Assembly (NCBI GenBank): GCA_032250585.1
Contig: JAVVFH010000243.1
Location: forward strand, 1 to 5,162
DNA from: JAVVFH01 sp032250585
GTDB taxonomy: Bacteria; Pseudomonadota; Gammaproteobacteria; Xanthomonadales; SZUA-36
Reading direction: 5' to 3'
DNA: 5,162 nucleotides
In this document: positions 1 to 5,162 of the stretch, piece by piece
How the letters are laid out: the number at the start of each line of letters is the position of its first letter
Numbering within the stretch: the stretch's first letter is position 1
The notes under the pieces: model-generated
Told to the model about the DNA's origin: nothing
Database searches by the model: none
The model's input: the letters and a program-made list of their open reading frames with translations, nothing else
Made by a program: the position numbers and the translations under genes

Positions 1-1128
1 CGGCTGGACTCGTTCAACAGCGCCAGCGCGGTGCTGCTGCGCAACCCGGACTTCCGCGCCGAACCGCTGGACCTGGCACGCGAAGGCTACGATTCGCGGT
101 CGCAATCCCGGCTTGGCCTGCAACAGCTGGAAGGCCTCAGCCCACCGTTTACGGACCGCATTGAGATCGAATTCATCGCCGAAGACGCAGCCCGCTGGAA
201 CGCCTTCAATGCCGGCGAGCTGGATTTCATCAAGGCCCCGGTGAGCCAATTCGACCAACTGCTGAAAAGCCGCGCCCCGCCCGCGCTCGTTCCGGCCATG
301 GCCAGCCGCTACCACCTGGCCGCGAACATGGAGGCCGGTTTTGTGCGGACTGATTTCAATATGGCCGATCCGCGCGTCGGCTACCATCCCGACCCGGCCA
401 AGAATGCGCGCAACCATGCGCTGCGATGCGCGATCATCAGGGCGTTCGACTGGGGAAAACGCAACGAGGTGTTCTATTACGACCTTGGGCAGGTGTTTCC
501 CGGCATCATTCCCCCCGCTGCTCCGGAATACGCGCCAGGGCTGGCTCGCGATGCCGTCACCCGCGATCTGGACGGCGCGCGCCAACTGCTCAGCCGTTTC
601 GGCTGGAACGCCGACAACCTGCCCGTGCTCGATTACGGTTTTCCCGCCAGCGTAACCGAGCGGCAGATGTTCGAACAGCTTCGCAGTTTCCTGGTTGAAG
701 CCGGCTGGCCCCGCGAGAAAATTCAGCCACTGACCTTCGCCACCTACGGCGACTACGCGAAAGCCTATCTCAATCGAGAACTCATGCTGATCACCACCGG
801 CTGGACCATGGATTATCCGGATGCCGAAAACACGGTTCAGTTGTTCTACGGGCCAAATGGCTCCCCCGGTTCGAACACGGCCAATTACGACAACGCTGAA
901 TACAACCGCTTGTATCGCCGCAGCTCGGCGATGCAGCCGTCGCCGGAACGAACCGCCATCTATCAGGCCATGAACCGGCTCGTTCTCGACGATTGTGCCA
1001 CCATCAGCGGTCTTTCCAGAACCTTGATCCTGCTGTGGGACCGCAAATTCGCGATGCTGCCGGACCGCTCTTTCCTGGGTGGTTTTTACTTCCGGTTCGT
1101 GGCCCCCGCGGCTGTGTCCCGGTGGTGA
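1..1128 (+). CDS. ABC transporter substrate-binding protein, family 5 (SBP_bac_5), C-terminal part
   Basis: This is the periplasmic receptor of a peptide/dipeptide-type ABC importer; it would bind the substrate and deliver it to the permeases encoded just downstream. The frame is open from base 1 and stops at TGA 1126-1128, giving 375 visible residues. The signal peptide and probably 150 or more N-terminal residues lie upstream. Family features run in the expected order: a segment ending in LLRNPDF (about residues 12-18), GELDFIKAP (about 73-81), DFNMADPRVG (about 118-127), LRCAIIRAFD (141-150), and GWTMDYPDAEN (267-277) followed by QLFYGPNGSPGSN. The last is the hallmark C-terminal block of this family. 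From memory it resembles a longer-type family 5 receptor with DYPDAEN and PERTAIYQAMN blocks more than E. coli DppA. The stop overlaps the next start by 4 bases, so it belongs to the same operon. Family assignment is secure; the ligand is unknown. Confidence 0.93.
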   Translation, partial: RLDSFNSASAVLLRNPDFRAEPLDLAREGYDSRSQSRLGLQQLEGLSPPFTDRIEIEFIAEDAARWNAFNAGELDFIKAPVSQFDQLLKSRAPPALVPAMASRYHLAANMEAGFVRTDFNMADPRVGYHPDPAKNARNHALRCAIIRAFDWGKRNEVFYYDLGQVFPGIIPPAAPEYAPGLARDAVTRDLDGARQLLSRFGWNADNLPVLDYGFPASVTERQMFEQLRSFLVEAGWPREKIQPLTFATYGDYAKAYLNRELMLITTGWTMDYPDAENTVQLFYGPNGSPGSNTANYDNAEYNRLYRRSSAMQPSPERTAIYQAMNRLVLDDCATISGLSRTLILLWDRKFAMLPDRSFLGGFYFRFVAPAAVSRW

Positions 1129-2069
1129 GGTCCGTCCTGCGCAAAGTTGTCGACGGCTTGCTGCTCATCATGGGAGTGACGTTCATCAGTTTTTTGCTGA
1201 TGGTCCATTTCGGACCTGATCAGACCTACACGCTGATCGGGAAAAACGCGAGCGCTGAGCAGATCGCGCAAGTGCATCGGGAACTCGGCTATGACCGGCC
1301 CTTCGCCAGCCGCTACGCAGGCTATGTCACTGACTTGTTTACGCTCGATCTCGGGCGTTCGAATTCATCCGGCGAACGGGTCACCCGTATTCTCCAGAAA
1401 ACCGTGCCGGTTTCGCTGGCGCTGATGCTGCCCGGCTTCGTCATCGGCAACCTGCTGGGCATCGCACTGGGGCTGCTGGCCGCGCATCGGCGCGGACAAC
1501 TGAGCGATCGCATCATCACCGGACTGGCGGTGACCGGCATGAGCTTCAGTTTCCTGATCGTCATCATCGCCTTGCAAGTATTGCTGAGCACACCCTACGG
1601 GCTCGACCTGTTCCCGGTTCGCGGCTGGCGGGTCGACGGCCTGCTCTCCTATCTCCATTTCGTAACCGTGCCCACGCTGTCCCTGGTCATCGTAACGCTG
1701 GGCTACAACACGCGCTTCTACCGCGCCGTATTCGTCGAGGAAAGCGGCCGCGACCACATTCTGGCGGCCAGGGCTTTCGGTGCCTCGCCGGGCGCCTTGA
1801 TGTGGAAGCACGTGCTCAAGAACAGCCTGGTGCCCATCACGACCCGGGTTCTTTTTTCGATCCCGCTGGTCGTGGTCTCCGGCAGCCTGCTGATGGAAAG
1901 CTACTTCGGCATTCCCGGCATCGGCAAGGTGACTTTCGATGCCATCCAGAATGGCGACCAGCCGGTTCTGAAAGCCGTCGTCGGATTGACCGCGGTCGCC
2001 TTCGTGCTGATCCAACTGCTCACCGACATGCTTTACAAGCTGTTCGATCCAAGGCTGCGAGAGGCATGA
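1125..2069 (+). CDS. ABC transporter permease, DppB/OppB type
   Basis: This is one of two inner-membrane channel subunits of the importer. It has 314 residues, a normal family length. I see six likely membrane segments, at about residues 8-29, 96-120, 131-155, 179-197, 235-258 and 282-303. The segment around LGYDRPFASRY and LDLGRS (about 54-79) is the usual periplasmic loop of DppB relatives. The EAA-type coupling loop that contacts an ATPase is at about 209-237, with ILAARAFG and the conserved Gly219. MESYFGIPGIGK (257-268) and the C-terminal FDPRLRE are also family hallmarks. The start is set at GTG 1125, which overlaps the upstream stop as GTGA and gives the usual short N-terminus before the first membrane segment. 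The adjacent GTG 1122 would add one residue. No Shine-Dalgarno is evident, so initiation probably depends on coupling to the upstream gene. An open frame continues back to ATG 993, but there it is out-of-frame sequence of the binding-protein gene. Confidence 0.95.
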   Translation: MRSVLRKVVDGLLLIMGVTFISFLLMVHFGPDQTYTLIGKNASAEQIAQVHRELGYDRPFASRYAGYVTDLFTLDLGRSNSSGERVTRILQKTVPVSLALMLPGFVIGNLLGIALGLLAAHRRGQLSDRIITGLAVTGMSFSFLIVIIALQVLLSTPYGLDLFPVRGWRVDGLLSYLHFVTVPTLSLVIVTLGYNTRFYRAVFVEESGRDHILAARAFGASPGALMWKHVLKNSLVPITTRVLFSIPLVVVSGSLLMESYFGIPGIGKVTFDAIQNGDQPVLKAVVGLTAVAFVLIQLLTDMLYKLFDPRLREA

Positions 2070-2908
2070 CGGGCGTGCAAATCTGGACCCGGCTGAAAAC
2101 CAACCGCGGCGGACTGGCCGGCCTTTCGATCCTGGTGGTGTTCCTGCTGCTGGCACTCGGTGTCTGGCTCGGCTGGCTTGGCCAGGACTGGTCGCGGGCG
2201 CCCGGCGGCCGCTGGGAGCCCGCCGGTTCACGTTTCTGGTTTGGCACCAACGTGGTGGGCCAGGATATTTTCCAGCGATCCATGTACAGCGTACGCACGG
2301 CGTTCGAAATCGGGCTGCTGGTGTCGCTGGTGTCCACCCTGCTCGGTGCGGCTCTGGGCGCCCTGGCCGGCTGGTATCACCGCAGTTGGGTGGACCGCAG
2401 CATACTCTGGCTCAAGGGCGTGCTCGATTCCATTCCGTTCTATCTGTTCGTCGCCGCGGTCGCTTTCGCCCTCGAGGGTTATCCATGGGCGATGCATGTC
2501 GCCATGATCGCGACCTTCTGGACCAGCACGGCACGCCTGGTCCGTGCGGAAGTCATGAAAATCAAAGGGCGCGAATTCGTTCTCGCCGCGCGCGCCATCG
2601 GGTTACCGGACGGGCTGACATTGCAGCGCCACGTGCTGCCGAATACCAGCCACATTTTGCTGGTCCAGGCCAGCCTTTCGTTCGTGGCGGCTATCAAGAC
2701 CGAGGTCGTTCTCAGCTTCCTGGGCCTGGGCGTCAAAGACGGCGTCAGTTGGGGACTGATGCTGGCGGAAAGCACCCAGGAAGTGCTGGCCGGCCACTTC
2801 AACAACTTCCTCGCCGCGACGCTGATGCTGTTCACGCTGCTGCTGGGTTTCAATCTGCTGGTGGATGCGCTGCAGGATGCGTTCGACCCGAAGCAGGTGA
2901 CCCGTTGA
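2066..2908 (+). CDS. ABC transporter permease, DppC/OppC type
   Basis: This is the second channel subunit, 280 residues, pairing with the DppB-type protein in the inner membrane. A short cytoplasmic N-terminus (WTRLKTNRGGLAGL) leads into the first membrane segment at about 15-38, as in OppC_N-type proteins. After a periplasmic loop comes FWFGTNVVGQDIFQRSMYS (57-75), the family's FGTD-x-x-G-x-D block. Further segments lie at about 80-103, 113-136, 139-158, 195-218 and 247-270. The EAA loop is at about 168-192 (FVLAARAIGL, Gly179, then HVLPN). It is followed by EVVLSFLGLGV and SWGLML (213-233), strongly characteristic of DppC. The protein ends in DALQDAFDPK. ATG 2066 overlaps the previous stop as ATGA. 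AAGG at 2051-2054 lies 11 bases upstream, and GAGAGG at 2059-2064 is almost adjacent to the start. The frame extends back to ATG 1802, but that stretch is shadow sequence within the preceding gene. Confidence 0.95.
   Translation: MTGVQIWTRLKTNRGGLAGLSILVVFLLLALGVWLGWLGQDWSRAPGGRWEPAGSRFWFGTNVVGQDIFQRSMYSVRTAFEIGLLVSLVSTLLGAALGALAGWYHRSWVDRSILWLKGVLDSIPFYLFVAAVAFALEGYPWAMHVAMIATFWTSTARLVRAEVMKIKGREFVLAARAIGLPDGLTLQRHVLPNTSHILLVQASLSFVAAIKTEVVLSFLGLGVKDGVSWGLMLAESTQEVLAGHFNNFLAATLMLFTLLLGFNLLVDALQDAFDPKQVTR
2895..2900 (+). promoter_or_regulatory. Ribosome binding site supporting a TTG start
   Basis: AGGTGA matches the 3' part of the consensus AGGAGGTGA. It ends 4 bases before TTG 2905, a good distance for this part of the motif. 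It lies within the final codons of the DppC-type gene. It is the best support for choosing the rare TTG start of the first ATPase gene, together with the TTGA overlap with the previous stop. This is a visual match only. Confidence 0.6.
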
Positions 2909-3744
2909 ACAGGCCCACGCTTTCTGTCAGGGACCTTGTAGTCGTTGTCCACGGCCGGGAAGGGAGCCGCCGTATCGTCGACGGTGTCGGGTTCGACCTG
3001 GCCCCCGCGAAGGTGCTCGGTCTGGTCGGAGAATCGGGCAGCGGCAAATCGACGATCGCCAAAGCCCTGATGGGCTTATTGCAGGCAGGCCTGTGCACCG
3101 TCCAGGCCGGCAGAATGACCCTCGGCCAAACGAATCTGGCGGCGCTGACAGAGAAAGGCTGGCAAAAACTACGGGGCCGCGAAATGTCCATGATCTTTCA
3201 GGAACCGCTAACCTGCCTCGACCCGGTTTTTACGGTGGGCCAGCAGCTCGTTGCGGTGCTGCGCCGTCACCGGCATCTCTCGCGCCGCGAAGCGCGCGAC
3301 GCGGCGGCTCACCTGCTCGGCACAATCGGCTTTGCCGATGCCCTGGATCTGCTGGCAAGCTACCCGCACCAGCTATCCGGCGGCATGCGGCAGCGGATCA
3401 TGCTGGCCATGGCCATGGGCTGCGATCCGGCTGTACTGATCGCCGACGAACCCACCAGTGCGCTGGACGTTACCACCCAGGCGCAGGTGCTGATGCAATT
3501 GACCGCTCTGGGCCGCGAACGCCAGACCGCCATCCTGCTGATCACACACGACCTTGGCGTGGTGGCACAGTATTGCGATCATGCGCTGGTGATACGGGAG
3601 GGAAAAATTGTCGAAGCGGCCCCGGTGCGCAAGCTGTTCGAGGCCCCGACACACCCCTACACGCGCTCGTTGCTGGCCGCGGTGCCGACCATCCGCGCCC
3701 GGCGCCATCGGGGCTCGCCGCGGACGCTGGCGGATCAGCTGTGA
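2905..3744 (+). CDS. ABC transporter ATP-binding protein, DppD/OppD type, short C-terminus
   Basis: This is one of the two cytoplasmic ATPases that power import, 279 residues from a TTG start. All nucleotide-binding motifs are present: Walker A GESGSGKST (42-50), Q-loop Gln99 in MIFQEP, signature LSGGMRQR (157-164), Walker B VLIADE (177-182, Asp181 and catalytic Glu182), D-loop SALD (185-188) and H-loop His215 in ITHD. PLTCLDPVFTVGQQL (101-115) corresponds to the PMTSLNPVFTIG block typical of DppD/OppD. THPYTRSLLAAVP (249-261) is the start of the oligopeptide-transporter C-terminal region (oligo_HPY). The protein ends 18 residues after that block. It therefore lacks the cysteine cluster and is roughly 40-50 residues shorter than a typical DppD. 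TTG 2905 was chosen for the 4-base overlap with the previous stop and the AGGTGA site just upstream. The frame is open back to 2386 only as shadow sequence. Confidence 0.94.
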   Translation: MNRPTLSVRDLVVVVHGREGSRRIVDGVGFDLAPAKVLGLVGESGSGKSTIAKALMGLLQAGLCTVQAGRMTLGQTNLAALTEKGWQKLRGREMSMIFQEPLTCLDPVFTVGQQLVAVLRRHRHLSRREARDAAAHLLGTIGFADALDLLASYPHQLSGGMRQRIMLAMAMGCDPAVLIADEPTSALDVTTQAQVLMQLTALGRERQTAILLITHDLGVVAQYCDHALVIREGKIVEAAPVRKLFEAPTHPYTRSLLAAVPTIRARRHRGSPRTLADQL

Positions 3745-4763
3745 GCCGGTTTTCACCCACACTGCTGAGCATCCGCAAGCTGGTAGTCCAGTATGCGCGC
3801 GCCGGCGGGCGAAAAGCGCCGCTGATAGCGGTCAGGGGCGTAAGCCTGGACATCGGGACCGGAGAAATCTTCGGCCTGGTGGGAGAATCGGGCTCGGGCA
3901 AGACGTCGTTGGCGCTGTCCATCCTGCAGCTCGTTCCGGTCTTCTCCGGAGCCGTGCTGTACCGGGACCAGGACCTGGCGACAGCCGAAGCGCAGGCGTT
4001 GCGAACGGCCCGAAAAAGTATCCAGATGATCTTCCAGGACCCGCTCGCTGCCCTCAGCCCGCGGCGTACGATTCAACAAAGCCTGCTGGAGCCGCTGGCG
4101 CACTTCGGTATCGGCAAGCCTGCCGAGCGGCTGGAGCAGGCAATTGCCGCACTGGAACATGTCGGTCTGGACCCCGCCCTGCAAGGCCGTTACCCGCACG
4201 AGCTTTCGGGGGGGCAGCGCCAGCGCGCCGCACTCGCCCGCGCGCTGGTGTCGGAACCCGAGCTGATCATCGCCGATGAGCCGATCGCCTCGCTGGACGT
4301 TTCCGCCCAAGCGCGCATCGTCGATCTCATGCTCGACCTTCGTGAGCGTTTGGGAGTGGCTTTTCTGTTCGTTTCCCACGACCTGGCGGTCGTGCGGCAA
4401 GTGGCCGACACGGTGGGGGTGATGTACCTGGGCACACAGGTTGAAAGCGCTTCCGCGGACGATCTTTTCGAACAGCCGGCGCATCCCTACACGCGCAGCC
4501 TGCTGAGTGCCGTGGCGGTGCCTGACCCGGGGCAGCCCGCCCCGCTGGTAACGGCCGGCGAACCCGGTTCGGTCTTGACTCCGCCAGCCGGCTGTGTATT
4601 TCATACACGCTGCCCTGACCGGATGCCGTCATGCGCTTCGATCGAACCGGCGGAAACGTGGCCGCAAGGCCTTGCTGTCGCGAACTCACAAACAGCGCAA
4701 TACGCACACGGCGAGGCAGCGACATTACAACGCAAGGTAAAATGCCACCTATGGAATACCTGA
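3741..4763 (+). CDS. ABC transporter ATP-binding protein, DppF/OppF type, with C-terminal cysteine motif
   Basis: This is the second ATPase of the importer, 340 residues, expected to pair with the DppD-type protein. Motifs: Walker A GESGSGKT (48-55), Q-loop Gln99 in MIFQDP, signature LSGGQRQR (155-162), Walker B LIIADE (175-180, Asp179 and Glu180), D-loop ASLD (183-186) and His213 in VSHD. PAHPYTRSLLSAV (246-258) opens the oligo_HPY region. It is followed by Cys285, Cys291 and Cys298 with the family spacing (five, then six residues between them) and by Cys335 in KCHLW. In relatives such cysteines can hold an iron-sulfur cluster. The gap between Cys298 and Cys335 is 36 residues, longer than the roughly 20 I recall as usual. 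GTG 3741 overlaps the upstream stop as GTGA, with a weak GGCGGA at 3729-3734. The frame is open back to 3093, but that part is shadow sequence of the first ATPase gene. Confidence 0.94.
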   Translation: MSRFSPTLLSIRKLVVQYARAGGRKAPLIAVRGVSLDIGTGEIFGLVGESGSGKTSLALSILQLVPVFSGAVLYRDQDLATAEAQALRTARKSIQMIFQDPLAALSPRRTIQQSLLEPLAHFGIGKPAERLEQAIAALEHVGLDPALQGRYPHELSGGQRQRAALARALVSEPELIIADEPIASLDVSAQARIVDLMLDLRERLGVAFLFVSHDLAVVRQVADTVGVMYLGTQVESASADDLFEQPAHPYTRSLLSAVAVPDPGQPAPLVTAGEPGSVLTPPAGCVFHTRCPDRMPSCASIEPAETWPQGLAVANSQTAQYAHGEAATLQRKVKCHLWNT

Positions 4764-5162
4764 AGCTTAGTACCCTGGCCGGCCTGCTGCTTATGGCCGC
4801 TGTTCTCACCAACGCCTGCGGACCGGAGGTCATCAAGGGTCGTGCGCCGTTCACCGACGTCTCGGGCATGAGACTGGACGGCGGGACGCTTGCCGCGGAC
4901 TTTCGCATTCGCAATCGAAACGGCGTCAGCATGAGCATCGACCATGTGGAATTCGTGATGCGCGTCGAGCAAACGGAACTCCTGCGCTACGAGGATCGGT
5001 CCAGCCTCAGCATTCCGGCCAATGGCACGGAGAAAGTGCACATCGAAAAACCGGCAGGCGATGTGGCAAGCGAGCGCCTGAGCTCGCTCGATCAGGGTGA
5101 GGTATCGAACTTGCCTTTTTCGCTGGAAGGCCGTGTACACTCGCTCGAGGACGGTTATCTGG
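4751..5162 (+). CDS. LEA14/WHy-like (LEA type 2) exported protein, possible lipoprotein, N-terminal part
   Basis: An open frame of 137 codons runs off the right edge. The N-terminus looks like a signal peptide: a short polar start (MEYLKLST), a hydrophobic core (LAGLLLMAAVL) and a cysteine at residue 23 in LTNACGP. That would suit a lipoprotein, but Thr at -3 and Asn at -2 fit the lipobox poorly, so ordinary cleavage is possible. The mature part resembles the LEA_2/WHy beta-sandwich: a GMRLDGGTLAADFRIRNRNG stretch (39-58), then alternating strands MSIDHVEFVMRVEQTEL and SLSIPANGTEKVHIE. The RIRNRNG segment matches the family's N-P-N turn after a strand. Bacterial members are envelope proteins of mostly unknown role, named for plant desiccation proteins. 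The frame overlaps the end of the ATPase gene by 13 bases. ATG 4742 (in frame, MPP extension) is an alternative start, closer behind AAGG at 4734-4737. The family call is from memory of the pattern; the coding call is firmer. Confidence 0.72.
   Translation, partial: MEYLKLSTLAGLLLMAAVLTNACGPEVIKGRAPFTDVSGMRLDGGTLAADFRIRNRNGVSMSIDHVEFVMRVEQTELLRYEDRSSLSIPANGTEKVHIEKPAGDVASERLSSLDQGEVSNLPFSLEGRVHSLEDGYL

Noticed and set aside
1184..1202. Perfect 6-bp inverted repeat CATCAG/CTGATG around a T-rich 7-base loop, about 60 bases into the DppB-type gene.
   Set aside because: A stem of this size is expected by chance in 5 kb, and the bases are explained by codons of the first membrane segment.
1841..1860. 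Run of six T after a GC-rich stretch, resembling the end of an intrinsic terminator.
   Set aside because: No adequate stem precedes it, and it lies in the middle of an intact permease gene.
1365..2231. Long open frame on the minus strand (288 codons) opposite both permease genes.
   Set aside because: Its translation is rich in Gln, Arg, Ala and Asp with no recognisable fold. It lies opposite strongly conserved permease codons, a usual shadow in GC-rich DNA.
3010..3920. Similar DNA segments around the two Walker A motifs, suggesting a repeat.
   Set aside because: Similarity is confined to codons for the shared GLVGESGSGK motif of two homologous ATPases, so it reflects conserved function and not a repeat element.
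3753..4604. Long minus-strand open frame (283 codons) opposite the second ATPase gene.
   Set aside because: The sense strand encodes an intact ATPase with all motifs; the antisense product shows no family features.
4738..4743. TAAAAT as a stand-alone promoter for the last gene.
   Set aside because: No -35 match at 16-18 bases upstream and no extended -10; the same bases encode part of the conserved V-K-C motif. Kept only as a possibility within a finding.
4601..5140. Minus-strand open frame (179 codons) over the end of the last ATPase gene and the LEA14-like gene.
   Set aside because: The plus-strand frame from 4751 has a signal peptide and a LEA14-like strand pattern, while the minus frame shows neither and would run convergently across the operon.

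Overview
The window is a GC-rich (clearly above 50 %, perhaps about 60 % by eye), fully coding stretch with every supported gene on the + strand. It reads as most of one peptide-type ABC importer operon plus the first part of a following gene. The importer type, the cysteine-bearing ATPase tail and the predicted exported or lipid-anchored LEA14-like protein suggest a Gram-negative proteobacterium, possibly a gammaproteobacterium. Nothing here fixes the taxon.

Layout: (1) 1-1128, the C-terminal 375 residues of a family 5 extracellular solute-binding protein whose start lies upstream. (2) 1125-2069, a DppB/OppB-type inner-membrane permease. (3) 2066-2908, a DppC/OppC-type permease. (4) 2905-3744, a DppD/OppD-type ATPase with a short C-terminus. 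(5) 3741-4763, a DppF/OppF-type ATPase with the cysteine-containing C-terminal tail. (6) 4751-5162, the N-terminal 137 residues of a LEA14/WHy-like protein with a signal peptide, running off the right edge.

The first five genes are joined by four consecutive 4-base start/stop overlaps (GTGA, ATGA, TTGA, GTGA). They use GTG, ATG, TTG and GTG starts, which points to one polycistronic message with coupled translation. In the family model, the binding protein captures a substrate in the periplasm, the two permeases form the channel, and the two ATPases form an asymmetric ATP-hydrolysing pair on the cytoplasmic side. The substrate is probably a peptide but cannot be read from this sequence.

There is no RNA gene, mobile element, CRISPR array, convincing terminator or gene-free stretch. 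I see no previously undescribed system. The points most worth a second look are the unequal C-termini of the two ATPases, the placement of the last gene's start inside codons for the ATPase's final cysteine motif, and the association of a LEA14-like envelope protein with a peptide importer.
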